From Bolinopsis microptera (Eukaryota; Ctenophora; Tentaculata; Lobata; Bolinopsidae), in the NCBI RefSeq assembly GCF_026151205.1, contig NC_087084.1, forward strand, positions 6,995,394 through 7,055,393: DNA of 60,000 bases, in the 5' to 3' direction. The translations under genes were made by a program, and so were the position numbers. Shown here piece after piece: positions 37,501 to 52,500 of this stretch. Under the pieces are notes generated by a model that was given only the letters and a program-made list of their open reading frames with translations, was not told where the DNA came from and searched no databases. The stretch's first letter is position 1, and each line of letters begins with the position of its first letter.

Positions 37501-40500
37501 GTTTTATAATACGATTAAATGAATGGTTTACACATTTATAATACTAGCAGGAACCCGTATAATATAACCCTAAACGGTGTCAAGACTCAAAAGCTCAAAA
37601 TACTAAAATAATTATTACCTATTTAATTGGCGTTTTTGACACCACTTGGGGGTCCAAATTTTCGGCTCTAAAATCATTATTCCTTGGCCAATTTTTTATT
37701 TTTTCATGCTGATTTGAAGGCCATTAAAGCATTTGACCCAGCCAACAAAGTTCCAGTTGTATATCTTTTACGGTTTATGCGGAAAGTCGCGTTAAAGTTG
37801 ATGCCGTGGTGTCAGTAAAATGGCACAGATATATATATATATCGTCTCGCTTTATATTATACTAGCAGGAACCCGTATAATATAACCCTAAACGGTGTCA
37901 AGACTCAAAAGCTCAAAATACTAAAATAATTATTACCTATTTAATTGGCGTTTTTGACACCACTTGGGGGTCCAAATTTTCGGCTCTAAAATCATTATTC
38001 CTTGGCCAATTTTTTATTTTTTCATGCTGATTTGAAGGCCATTAAAGCATTTGACCCAGCCAAAAAAGTTCCAGTTGTATATCTTTTACGGTTTATGCGG
38101 AAAGTCGCGTTAAAGTTGATGCCGTGGTGTCAGTAAAATGGCACAGATATATATATATATATCGTCTCGCTTTATATTATACTAGCAGGAACCCGTATAA
38201 CCCTAAAATGGTGTCAAGACTCAAGAGACCAAAATAATTATTACCTATTTAATTCGCGTTTTTGACACCACCTGGGGTACCAAATTTTGGGCTCTAAAAC
38301 TCCTACCTCTTGGCCAATTTTTTATTTTTTCATGCTGATTTGGAGGCCATTAAAGCATTTGACCCAGTCAAAAAATTTTCAGTTGTATGTATTTTACGGT
38401 TTTTGCGGAAATTTGCGTTAAAGTTGATGCCGTGGTGTCAGTAAAATGGCACAGATAAATATATTATATATATATATCGTCTCGCTTTATATATAGTAAG
38501 ATAGTAAGATTATTATGAAAATATTATATAAATGTATATATAATATTATTTAATATTATTATGATAATATTGATACTTTACCGAGCCATTATTTCTTGTT
38601 TTGTTTTGCAGTATGATTGGAGCTATCTTTAATAATCTGATGATAAGCTATGTATTTCATTGACTTTAATTCTTTAGGATTGATTTGAATATTACAAAAC
38701 ATTTCTTTTATTTGATATACTTCATGAAAGTTTGGATAGCCAATTATAACTATTTGCGTTGCAAATGACTGGAGTAACATAACCAATTTATGTGCAGACT
38801 CAAGTCTCAAATCTCAATTGTCTCTTAACAGACTCGATAAAAAATCCCATCTGCATCGATCAGGAGATATTGCTCCAAGAATTAATATCATTATCATGTC
38901 TCAGAATTGCTCAGATATAATAATATGTCTCCTCAATATGTCTACTGTAGGAATATTAACTTCTGAGGTGGATGTGGTAGGTATACAACTGTAGACAGGC
39001 TGCAGTCAAGGATTAGTTAATCCCAGGTCCCCCTTTGTGATTATAGCTCAGTAACTATATTGCCGCCCTTTGAAGGAATCGGCTTCTAATCAAATTGGAA
39101 ATTGTTAAGTTTTGATGGTCCAACATCATATAATATGAAGCACACACTGCATTTATCTATAACTACAGTCCTTTTGGCTCTGAAATAAGCTAGTTCGAGT
39201 TACTCGTAAACACGGTATTTGTTGCCGACAACGTTTGATACATGACACTTAAAAATCTATTAAAGCACACCTGCGAAACTGTGCTCCAGAAAAACCTCCA
39301 ATGTACATTAAGTTACGATAAATGGACAACAGTAACAGTATAAGGCAAAGTAATATATAAGGCAAACACCTGGCACTTTGAAATGCAAGCTTCAGATAAT
39401 TCAAAAGTAAATTATCACTCCACCTTTTGAGCTTGTTTCAAATCATAGCAGTCATAGCAAGATAGAACCTGACGAATCTTTTCCTTTGGCCCATAGCTCA
39501 AGCACAGATGCCACTCTCACAAAGTTGAGCATTGTTTGCTGAAATTCCCTGACCTATCCATTTTATCACTCTGCTTCGAAGAATTAAATCATATTATATT
39601 ACAATGCAACGACCAATCGAATTAACGATGGTTCGTTTGTTCAAGTTGTTCAACAATATGGATTTATGGATTATGGCCAGTATATCGTACTGTTTTTAAT
39701 TATTCTTGAATTTCGAACAGTGCATCATATGCTAGTTTTGGAGATATTCCAAATATTAAACTTTCGTGTTTTCAAATTCAAGTTTTGTGCTGGTATTTTG
39801 TTAATTCTTTTCTCAACCTTAGCTATACGAGATTCTTCAAAGGAAACATGGTCAATTCAGCAAACTACACTGAGTATTGTAAATACATTGTGTACCAAAT
39901 AGAAACTTGCCCTGTTTTGACACCGCCAGTAAAATAATGTTTTTGCAATACAATAATTTGATGATAATATTTTCAGAAACATGATAACCTCTTCAAACTA
40001 CACTGAGTATGGTATTCATAACACGGAAGAAAGAAGTGTGTGGGTCATATACTTACTGATAGTGCTTCTATCCTCGCTGATTGGAGACTCCATCATTCTG
40101 ATAGCTTCAATTAGATACAATGCGATAAAACTAAACAAGTTCTTGGTAGTTGTGATGCAGCATATCGCAGTTTGTGATATTTTAGCGTCCTTAACCTACG
40201 TCCTCCCCACCATGATCTCACTGATCGCTAACAAATGGGTTCTAGGATATATCCTCGCTTATGCCCAAGTATACTTGCACTCATGCGCCTTTTCAGGAAG
40301 CAACATACTCATCTGTGTCCTATCTTGCAGCAAACTCTTATTATTGAAGTTCCCTCTCCAAAGAAGAACAAGTATACTGCTAACAAAGAAATGTGCTCAT
40401 GTAATTTGTGGTAGTGTCTGGTTGTTGTCTTTTATTCTTCCAGCAGTTCGCTGGGCTTTTGATAAAAACGGACTTGTGTTTAGTTTCATCGAGTACAACA

Positions 40501-43500
40501 TCAACTATGGTGCACCTGCTGAGAAAATTTCAAAGGCAAATTTAGTGATTATGTATACGATTTATGCTGTGTCGGTTTTTATTCCAACTTTTATCGTCGT
40601 TTTGACAACATTCGGACTAGTGATATTTTTGCTGAAATCAAGAAAGGTGGCAAAGCGCACTGGAAGTGATCAAAGATGGCAGGGAATTGTAACTGTGGTG
40701 GCTACAGCTGTGGTTTATTGCGTTTCTATAATACCTGGAGCTCTCACTATTTTCTTAGAGGCGCCTCATAATACCATCCTCAGAGATAGAATTTTGGAGA
40801 CTTTGGTAACACTAAATATCATGTGCAACTTTTATATTTATAGTCTGACAGTACCTAGCTTCAGAAACTTCATCAGATTAAACGCTTTCCATATAATCAG
40901 GAGATTGGGACGATGCATCGGGTTTTCTAGTGGGTTACAAACTGAAACATCAACGGGAGACGAACAAAATGTAATAGAAAATCATCTAGTGGACACGGTT
41001 CAAACCTCTGATATGTTGTGAGAGTTTGGGAGTTGTGAGAGTTTGGGAGACAATTAATAAATATTGATATTTTCTTGAGTATTTATCTTTTTTAATCATT
41101 TCGTTGTCATTGTGGTATCACTGAATTTATCAAAGCTAAATAGTGTCAATTTTTTTAAGTGTGTCATTTCAATTAGTGGCTGCTAATTAATTAGTGGCTA
41201 CTAATTGCTAACGAGTCCCTTAGCCAATAGCCAGTACCCACTACCCACGCGCTTACCTGCACAATAGACTATACGAAGCAGTATTGTCCCCTGTATCAGT
41301 ACACCACCTAATGCACTTCACTGTAACGTTCACTTCCTCATACTCTGTAAGAACGTATAATGCTTTGTATACCTTTTACCTTTATCTCCATTATTGTTGG
41401 TGTTGTTTTTGGAATTTCTTCAGAATTCTAGGCATCAGCTGTATATGAAATTTTGTTACCCGCTAACTAAATCTATCCACTATTCCAAAAAGGTTGAAGA
41501 TGAATTTTGCTATTCATCGTTCAGCAACGATTACCTGCTCTGTGGTTTAAAATGCAAAAATTCAGCCAGTCGTTACCACATCCTGAAGTTATCGCACAAC
41601 TATGACGTCACAACTATGACGTCATACATGAGCTCCTCCAGATTACCGGATAGGAGATCGCTTTAAACTGTACTTAACTATTAGTTACCAGGCCTCTTCA
41701 GCTCTACTTCCAACGTTTTAAAGTGTACTTAACTATTAGTTACCAGGCCTCTTCAGCTCTACTTCCAACTAGTTGATGCAACTCGTGTGTCTCCCTCTAA
41801 TATTATTGCTGATATGACAAAAGATACACTATCATATATCCACCAGTGTGCTCTTTTTGCTACAGCGGGCACGTGCAGCCCGCTATTAAAAAGGCCCGGC
41901 ATTTTTTTCAGCCCGCTGATGATACAGCCCACAAAGGCACTAGCAGTTGACATGTTGCTGCCCGCCGGGCTATATGACATAATATAGCCCGCGAGAACGA
42001 GATACAATCTGGCAACGTCAACAATAGCTAAGTGCAGTATCTTAAACTGACGTTAAACACGCTACAAGTACAAACTATACGAGCACACAAATTTCTACGC
42101 AGATGAAGCTCAAATTTTGCGGCCTAAAAAACTAATAGTTAATGAACTAGTATTACAAGGCACGTGCACCATAGTTATGTCTATGATGATTGCATACACA
42201 GCAGCACTATCCCCATATTATTCAACGTCACTACATTTTAATAATTCTCCCGGGAAGAAATGCACCAGATCCTCTCACCCCAATACCATGTAGTGTGCAA
42301 TATGATTGGCTCATATTGAACACGTGACGTGTTACTATGGATACAAAAATTCGTGGCGACTTCAAGTCTGTGGTGATGTTTATATACACTACGCAGCTCT
42401 CTATCAACTGTTTACCATTTTTATGATTGTTCACCAGTTCACTATTTCGGTAAATAAATTTGTATATTTCAGGCCTTTTTACGTGTAATTCTATTGTGTT
42501 CCCGAGAGAAATTTTGCCCTGTTTTTTGTTCTTAAACAAACGCTAAAATTGATATTTAATGTCATCTGTGATCTCGAGCTCTCTGGGTTATTATTATATA
42601 TATATTAGTATTACAGCCACTGTCAGTTTATACAGTTGAAAAACACAGTTTTTAATCTATGTTAATGATGAAGTGAATAACATACCGTTGTAACTGTTCA
42701 TCGATTCGGTTGATATGATGTGTAATACCATTAGTACTTCTACTCCTTTTGATAGTGTAAGCTGTAAGCTGAACTGATTTTTATATTTAGCTCGGATTTG
42801 TACTTGTAAATACATTGTGTACTGAATAGCAACTTGCCCTGTTTTGACACCACCAGTAAAATGATGTTTTTGCAATACAATAATTTGATGATAATATTTT
42901 CAGAAACATGATAACCTCTTCAAACGACACTGAGTATGGTATTCATAACACGGAAGAAAGAAGTGTGTGGGTCATATACTTATTGATAGTGCTTCTATCC
43001 TCACTGATTGGAGACTCCATCATTCTGATAGCTTCAATTAGATACAATGCGATAAAACTAAACAAGTTCTTGGTAGTTGTGATGCAGCATATCGCTGTTT
43101 GTGATATCCTAGCGTCCTTAACCTACGTCCTCCCTACCATGATCTCACTGATCGCTAACAAATGGGTTCTAGGAGATACCTTAGCCTATATCCATGTCTA
43201 CCTCGACTCCAGCACCTTCACAGCCAGCAGCATCCTGATATGTACGTTAACTACCAGTAAGTTACTGCTGGTGACATTTCCTCTCAAGTCAGGATACTGG
43301 ACCCGTAAAAAGGCGCACGTCACGTGTGTTATTATCTGGCTCCTTGCTCTGATCTCCACTGCAGTTCGGCTTGGTTTGGACACAAGTGGACTGGTGTTTT
43401 CCTTTATAGAATATAACATCAACTTTAAAGCACTCTCGGCGTATTCAAAAGTTGATAAAATTGTTCTGAATGCGTTCAACGTGTTCACATATGACATTCC

Positions 43501-46500
43501 CGCCTTGATAGTCATTGTCACGACAATTCTAACAGTGGTTATGTTGTTTAAAGCTAGAAACGTTGCGAGGAGAATCGGTGGGGATTGGAGATGGCAAGGG
43601 ATTGTTACAGTGGTGGCAACAGCAACAGTTTACTGTATATCTGTTATCCCGGACCGGGTTACATTCATGGTGTTTGTATCATCAACAAAAGAAATCCCAT
43701 GTGAGAGTCAGCTGATAAGGTTTGCGGAGACCCTGACTACGTTTAACATTATGTGCAACTTTTTTATTTACAGTCTGACTGTTCTTAGCTTCAGGGAGTT
43801 TATCAGGACGAAGATTTTAAGATGTGCGCCACAGAAAATGTCAAAACAGCTGGATAAGCATGAATATACAGCTGATTCACAACCTTGTATAATGCAAACA
43901 TCGCAAATAATTTAGGAGCTGCAAAATGATTACTGATTATCAGCCGAGTGGTTTACTTTGAAGAAATTCCCAATATCACTAGTGTCAAAATGTGTATTAT
44001 TTTGTATATCAAAGTTTTCATTTTTATCTTGCATTATGATAGAAAGTCTTCTTCTTTTGATTAGTCGGCGTTGACAGTAAGCCTTCCTTACGGTGGCTTT
44101 CACAACGCGTCCCCATTTCCCCTACTCCTGCTGCTGGGGAGAGAGACTCCCTTTTCTTAAGTATGCTGATGTTTATTTCCATCATTTTTTACTCAAAAGT
44201 TTCACGGACAGGTCACAAACTTGGATAAACCCAATTGCAATTGTTCCTGAAAAAGGTGTTTGTCTGTTTTAATCAAAAATACAATCTATACTAATAATCC
44301 CAAAATGTGTGCTGGTGTGTACTGTGTTTTAAATTTCCGTGTTAAAAAAAAACGGTAAGAATTATGGGACTGTTTTTTTCGGTAAAGTTTCGAAAATACT
44401 CTGAAGAAGCCAAATGATTAAGATTTTGTAAATCGGCCGGTGGTAATGGTTTTAATTGCTGGTTTTTACCCCAAATGTGATACTATACTTGTCTTACTTT
44501 TTCTCCCTCTCTCTCCCCATAAACAGCTATCCTAATTACAACTTTAGTACATAATTAGTTCATTTGGCAGTGAAGCCGCAAGATTGCCTATTAAGTATAA
44601 CTATTGGATACATGAATTAAATTTACTCTAATGCGGCCAGTTTTGACTGAACACCGTTTCAACCTTTGTACCGTTTATTATACTGTTGCATTTCAACTGC
44701 GATAATGAAGTCCAGGCCGTAGGCACGGGTTACACTAGTTGAACAATAACAAATAATTACCTTGAACTAAGCTTCAGAGATTTCCAAACATAATTCATTA
44801 TTATAATGAGGATTTTAAATTGAGCTTAACCACCGACTAGACATGCGTTAGAGAGAGAGAGAGAGCTTTAACCCTTTGTATTATTCAATTATAAACAAAC
44901 AAACAAACAATTCCTTCGTTCTAATGATAAACATTGTTTTGACAGCACATGAGTGTCGGCATTATGATCGCTAGTCTGTAACCTGTATAGAGTCATAGTC
45001 TCTAGTATATAATATTATCAATTATAAGACAATGCTGTTTAATGGGGGATTATAGATGCATAATACATGACAACCAACTGGGTAATCTGTCACTTGACGC
45101 ATTTGTCACAATCATAATGACCTTTATTTTGTAGATTTGTGATACAGCATCAAACAAGTTGGTAATCTATCATTTGTCATAATCATTATAACCTTCATTT
45201 TGAGGATTTGTGCTACAGTATAAAATAAATCACTGTATTATGACGACACAACCTTTCATTCGTTGCTGCTAAAGAATGGGTTCGGGTTGGGACTAAGGAC
45301 CTTCTAATCCACTATTCAATTCACTAACTGCATAGGTAATATATGCGTCCTTATTATATATGACAACCAAGTTGGTAATCTATCATTTGTCGCAATCATA
45401 ACTATTATTTGGTGGATTGTAGGGGCAGGGACGGAGAGTGCCTATTTTCCCAAGGTTTGTCACAAATTGTCAATATTGTCGTATACTGTCATATATTGTC
45501 GTATAATATATATTGTCATATATTGTCATATTGTGTTGTCGTTTATTGTCGAATCTTGTCACATATTGTTATGTATTGTCATGTATTGTCGTATATTGTC
45601 ATAGTTTGTCGTATATTGTCATGACAATGGGCACTCTCGGTCCCTTGAAAATTTGTAATCTGTAGATGTGTGGTACATTGTCAAATAAATCACTGCTCGT
45701 GACGACACAACGTTTCATTCGTTGCTGCTATATAATAATAACTGTCAGGTTGTTTTAAACTCAACGTTGAGCTGTTGGGTAGTGACTATCAGTAATCTAC
45801 CTAATATCTGTCTGGCGTTTGTCTGTTATCTCCCGCTGTTATCAAAGTCATGCTTCAATACGAACTGAACGGAGACTTTTATCATTCTGACATCTTCAGT
45901 GAGATACATGTTAATAATAAACCTACGATTTCGTAACTTTTCTGCATAAAAACTGGTTGTTCCCCTTGTTGATCAGTTCCGTTGTTAACATCATATAATT
46001 ATAATACCAATGTTACATTGATGTAACAGTGTTACATTGATACTTCCCCATAACTTAGAACAGTTATCCAGTGATCTGACAACCTATGAACAATTTGTAA
46101 ATAATAAATGGACCTTGTTTTCCTGCCTAATCTCTCTAATAGAGCAACAAAAACAGCTACAGTTCCAGGAAGCCAATCAGTTAAGTGGCTAAATGCACGG
46201 TAGATCATACTGTAAAACATAGTACTATTACTATACTGTGCATCACAAGAGCAGAAAACCACTTACTCCTTCCCGATACAACTGTTACAACTGTTACAAG
46301 TGTCTAGTTACGGTTATTGAATCAGGTAGTTTTGTAGTAGACATTGCTAAAAACAGTGTGTTTATTATTAGATTTCTTTTTGCCAGCTTAATCTTTTAAT
46401 TGTCGATGGAATTTGCAGTGATAACTAACAATAACTACAGGAAGGGGTGACACCCCCCCCCCCCCCCACTACACAACTGTAGCTATCGTAGTAGTCGTTA

Positions 46501-49500
46501 GTTTTGGTCACCAAAAACCAGATGCAACATTTTAATGTTAGTGCGATCCCGTTCCCGGTACCTGCCTAAAATTGTTTTATGTGCGGCAAATTTAGAGGAA
46601 ACAACACCACGATTAAGTTGAACAATTTGTCAGATATTCAGTCTCAGGTTGGATTATTCAACAGCGTACTATCTTAGTATTATATAACGTTACATTGTAC
46701 GATTATTTAGCATCAAATAACTTAATGTAGGATTAATGTATAACACCGAGTTTCCTGAGAATTCAAGATGTAACATTCTATGTGTGTATAAAGTGCTTGC
46801 AAATTATATCATGTTCACGTAACAATTAAGTGACTCAATTTCAATCTGTTGAGGGTTTGCGATCCAGCTTCAGTTATTCAGTTGCCAAGATTCACCCTCT
46901 TTCGTTTTTATCTCAATTATCCATAGTATTACTTGCCATCTAATAACATCCATTAATAATAATCTGTCTGGGAATACCTTTTTGTTCTATGCTTGTTTTT
47001 CCTCATTTTTAAAAGTAATACTTGCTTTTTGATGTCGAGGAAAAATGCGGTATCAGGATAACAGTGCTATTCAGCACCCACTGCACTTATATGTTGCGTC
47101 TGCCAAAAACACCCCAAAAAAGATGCATTTCTTTTAACTCTGCAATACTGTCCCAAGTACTACTCAATATGCACCGGGGAGACCCTATTAGATGTCTTTG
47201 ACGTGGCCTTGATGAAATGTAGGTAAAATGGGTGCCACAGCAAGAAAATCAAAATGTTTATCGAGTTGTGCCTATCAGCTGCTGGACAGATCTCTGGTAT
47301 TCAATTATAATTAAATAGATAAATTATAATTAGTATACAGATTAATACGATAACTTATCTCCAATATCATCTGTGCTTATATTGTCATAATGTTGGTATT
47401 AATTTATCTCCAGTATCATCTGTGCTTAATATATTGTCATAATTTTGGTATTAGGGCGGTGTGCCTCCCGCGTTAGCTATCGATCCAATTGAAGCTGACA
47501 TTCACCCTTCGGATGCAATTGATATCCGTGAAAACATGAAACATTATCTACGGTGAATCCTTTTTAATCTTGCCACTACACTCTACAGTGGAGCAATATT
47601 TCTCAAATCTAGCTTCAGATTGGTGTAAGGGGGGGGGGGGGGGGGGGGGGGGTTGTTCGTAACATGTGAGGTTAAGATATAACAATTTTCATTGGCATAA
47701 TTTACAGTACTGTGTTTATAAAAAAGTAGCAGCAAATCACGATTAAACATAATATTTTGCTTGTGACATAACTTATGGTTTGTCGCATGGCATATTTGCT
47801 ACATTTGTTAAAATGTTAGTACTGTTTTATACCCGGCTTCATTTTTTTGAAGTTGAAATAAAAATGTCAGAAAACTAGAAACTCTATGTAAGGCAGCCCC
47901 CAGAAAATAATGTCTAAGGAAATTAAGATATAAATACTGCGATGATCGATTTTAGATCAGCCTGTATACGGTAATACAAAATAGATTACATCACTATTTC
48001 TGGGTTAGCATATTAATTATTTGTCGCAACATTCTCTTAGTGTCATTTTTTGTAAAGCATTTCCGCATCAGCGCTTAGTATCCTGCAAAATCTTTCAATT
48101 TCATTTGATTTCTATTGAATTTTCTTTGATCATCTTATTTGTAGAAAACGCAATTATTATATTTAATATATTATATAAATTATATTTACAACAGATGAAG
48201 ATTCACCTTAGACAAACTTTGATATTACAAGAGCAATGACAGTAGCTGATGGTACTAGCTCAGTGTAGGTTTGCAACGCATTCCATCTGTTTAATTATGC
48301 ATACAGCTGCACTGGTTAGAAATGTTGGGTCTACATATAATGTGGCTCACCACATGAGTAATAAGTATTAGCTGGGCTCATGAAGGTGCCATATTTGTTT
48401 GTTGTTTGTTTGTTTATAGAACCCGTCCCCAATCTCGTATCGGAAAATAACTAAACTCAGGTCTGAGTGTGAATACGGGTGGTACCTGCATATTTAATGT
48501 GTCATATTTAATGTGTACTGATTTAATATGTACTGATTGCTATATTATTGATTGCTATATCTTGATAATAATAATCATTACTACTACTTGAGGGGCGTTT
48601 ATGCACATGCTTGAAAATTATGTTAATTCTAAGCAAATTTTCTTGATTGGCCTTCATTTTTCCAGGATCTAACACTACCAACTACACTGAGTAAGGACTT
48701 CACAGCACTGGAGAAAGGTGTCTCTGGGTCACCTATCTGATGATCGTGCTTCTATCGTCACCGATTGGAGACTTTTTGGGCGTTGTTCAATATTTCACTA
48801 GCCCAAATTGATTGTCTAGTCCCAAACTTAACTTTGAGTACCTATCCAGTAAATTCTCGGAGTGTTCCATTTTATTTGTTACATTTTTACTTTTTGAGCT
48901 ATTTTTATTGCTGCATTGATATTTCGTTGGGTTTTTACTGATTTATCTTGCATATTTCTTCCCCTTGCATAGTGCTAATTCGATAATTATAGATATTGGC
49001 TTTATCATTCTTTTTTAGATAGCAGAATGGTCACCTCCACCAACTACACTGAGTATGGACTTCACAGCACTGGAGAAAGGTGTCTCTGGATCACCTGGCT
49101 GATGATCGTGCTTCTATCCTCACTAATTGGAGACTCCATCATTCTAATAGCTTCAGTAAAATACAACGCGATAAAACTAAACAAGTTCTTAGTCGTCATA
49201 ATGCAACATATTGCAGTTTGTGATATCCTAGCTTCCTTAACCATCGTGCTCCCCACCATGGTATCCCTCATTGCCAACAAATGGGTCCTAGGAGAGGCAG
49301 TAGCCTACATCCACGTGTACCTGAACTTCAGTAGTGTTATAGCCAACAACATGCTGATTTGCACGCTTGTCAGTAGCAAAGTGCTGCTACTGAAGTTTCC
49401 TGTCAGCGCTAGAAGCTGGACAACAACACATGCACATATCACGTGTGTTGCATCTGCCTGGGTGCTTGCAGTTGTTATTCCTGCGGCTCGTGTGTATTTT

Positions 49501-52500
49501 GATGAATACGGACTTGTTTTCTCCTATATTGAATATAACATGAACTTTGGGCTGTCCTCTGAGTATTCCAAAGCTGACAAGATCATTATCTATCTGTTCT
49601 CAGTACTAGCAGTTTATATTCCAACTCTAATCCTAATTGTGGCAACTATTTGTATAATAGTTTACCTACTGCACGCGAGAAAAGCAGCTAAACAAAGTGG
49701 AGGGGATATAAGGTGGCAGGGTATGGTGACTGTGATAGCCACAGCAGCAGTGTACGGGATCTCTAACATTCCTTATAACCTTTTTATTATAGTTGTGAGG
49801 GTTATTAATGAAGGGAGCAGCCCAACTGCGTTCAGAACGTTTGAGTCACTGAATATGCTGAACTATTGCTGTAATTTCTTTATATACAGCAATACTATTC
49901 CTAGTTTCAGACAGTTTATCAAAGCTAGGGTTGCAGGGGTTTCAGGGAAGTTGCGAGGATTTTCTGGAGTAAGTGATAAAGTAGGTGGGTCTGATGAAAA
50001 TACAAAACCTTCCGGAACACAACAGAATACTTCGTTTTTTTTAACTGTTATGAATGGTGAAGGAAATCAGGAGTAATGAAACGGAGGAGAACTTTCAACT
50101 TTCAGTTTATAACTCAGTTGAAGTGAGTATAATGCAATTGAACTTTAAAGAAGAAACAAAGTTGCTTAGTACGATACATAGTACATACATACTTTTATTT
50201 AGTTTGGCATTATGAAGATTTGAATTTTGTACTTATTCTAATGCTGCTGTACTTGTTTTACGATAAGTACAGAAGTTTGGCCAACTGCCAAATTTCTTGC
50301 TTATTTAGTGCTTACTTTTAAAACTGTCCAGTGTCCACTGCACAGAGGAACTCCAAATTAAAAGAGACTGTTAAAATAAATGTTACTTATTAAGATTTCA
50401 TCTTTTAATAATAATAATCGTAAATTTTACCGGAAGTTTACTATAAATCCAATAAGCAAGTAATTGATTCGTGGATACAGTGTACAGTAAAACCCCGATT
50501 TCCCGCATACTCCGATTTACCCCAAACTCCGCGGTAAATCGGGGTTTTACTGTACATTTATGTTTTGAAATGGCTTACCGATCGAAGACAGAGTTGAGCA
50601 GTATCCTTGTACCTTTCCAGAGCGGTAAGGGTGTGACCAGCTTCATCCTCTGGGATTATTAGTAGCTTGTTATGTGTTGTTATGTTATGTGTTGTTATAT
50701 TTAAATTAACATCGTGATTAATTTAAACGGGTGTATTTCAACCTTGTAACATTGCACGCGGTTAATAAAATGATGTGAGTGAATTACTTAAATTTTAAGG
50801 TTAAACCGTTCATCTTATATACTTTTTAAAGAGACAGTAAAGAAACGATAACTTCTAGCCAAGATTAATACAACTTTAAAATAAAGCCATGATTTACAAA
50901 TAAGTAAAGATTATTATTATTATTATTACATAAGTAAAGATTCAAACCCAGTATAGCCTGTTCCATAAGAAACTCTATGTTGCGCATGAGCGCACTGTCC
51001 TCTGTCTGCGCTGAACCTCCCTGAACCTTGGGGGACACTGGGGATTTAGAACAGTTAGAATAATAAATGTAAGATTAAGTTTTATAAGGCATCATGTAGC
51101 CTCCAGGCTCGACAAACCCCGACAAACCCCGACACACCCCGACAAACCCCGACGTGTCGAGATATGTCGTATCATGTCGGGCCCACCGGCTACATGATGC
51201 CTTCTTGTGTAGTGTTTTTCCACGTAAAGCTTGATGACTCCGTCTCGGCTTTTTGTTGGGAGACTCAAAAAAAAATTTGAAAAAATTAAAATAAAAATTT
51301 AAAAAAATAAAAATAAAAATAAATAAAAAAACCTCCAGGCTCGACAAACCCCGACACACCCGACAAACCCTGACAAACCCCGACACACCCCGACAAACCC
51401 CGACAAACCCCGACATATCCCGACAGACCCCGACGTGTCGAGATATGTCGTATCATGTCGGGCCCACCGGCTACATGATGCCTTTTTATAATTACATCTT
51501 AAGGAATCAACAGTTCGAGATGTATGGTTTATTTACGGTAGCATGGACATCATTTTATGAACTGAATATGCAAAAATGGAGTGAAATTTGTATTTGTCTC
51601 CGAAATTATAACCATTCAAAATCCAACATTTTTTTGCATAACCCTGTATTAATGCTTTTCGGGTTCTTTTGCGATAGTCAAAACGCGACAACTAGCGCTG
51701 GATGGCGACAACTAGCGCTATCCAGCGCTAGTTGTCGCCATCCAGCACTAGTTGTCGCTATCCAGCGCTGGATAACGCTGGCCAGCGCAAAATATATATG
51801 TTCGATAATTGTCGCTATCCAGCGCTAGTTGTCGCCATCCAGCGCTAGTTGTCGCCATCCAGCGCTAGTTGTCGCTATCCAGCGCTAGTTGTCGCTGGCT
51901 ATGCGACACTGTCGCACGCGATAGTTTGCGATGGCCAGCGCAACTGGCCATCGCAGAAAACAGTTCGATAACTAGCGCTGGATAGCGACAACTAGCGCTG
52001 GATAGCGACAACTAGCGCTGGCCAGCGCTAAGCGATAGCCAGCGCTGGCCAGCGCTGGCCATCGATATCCAGCGCAAAATTTTTGCGCTATTACTCGTCA
52101 GCTAGCGCTGGCCAGCGCTAGCCAGCGCTAGTTGTCGCTATCCAGCGCTAGCCAGCGCTGGCCAGCGCTAGCCAGCGATAGTTGTCGCTATCCAGCGCTA
52201 GCCAGCGCTAGCCAGCGCTAGCCAGCGTTAGCCAGCGCTAGCCAGCGGTAACCAGCGCTAGCCAGCGCAATGTATCAAAATCATATACTTGCGATATTAC
52301 TCGGATGATGATTAATCACTTTACACTTGACTGTCACGTGCCTTTTTTAACCCATTCTCTGACTCTAGCTGGTTCTGAACGACTTTTCGAAACCCCAACC
52401 CTCTAATCTGATCCCAACCCTAACCCTAACCCAATCCTTAACAAAAACATATGCTGAAACCCTAACAATAACGAGAAATTAGACTAACTTCCTTATACGG

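Noticed and set aside
52395-52440. Interstitial telomere (CCCTAA repeats)
   Set aside because: Only about three units inside the centre of a foldback element, too few to argue for a fused telomere.
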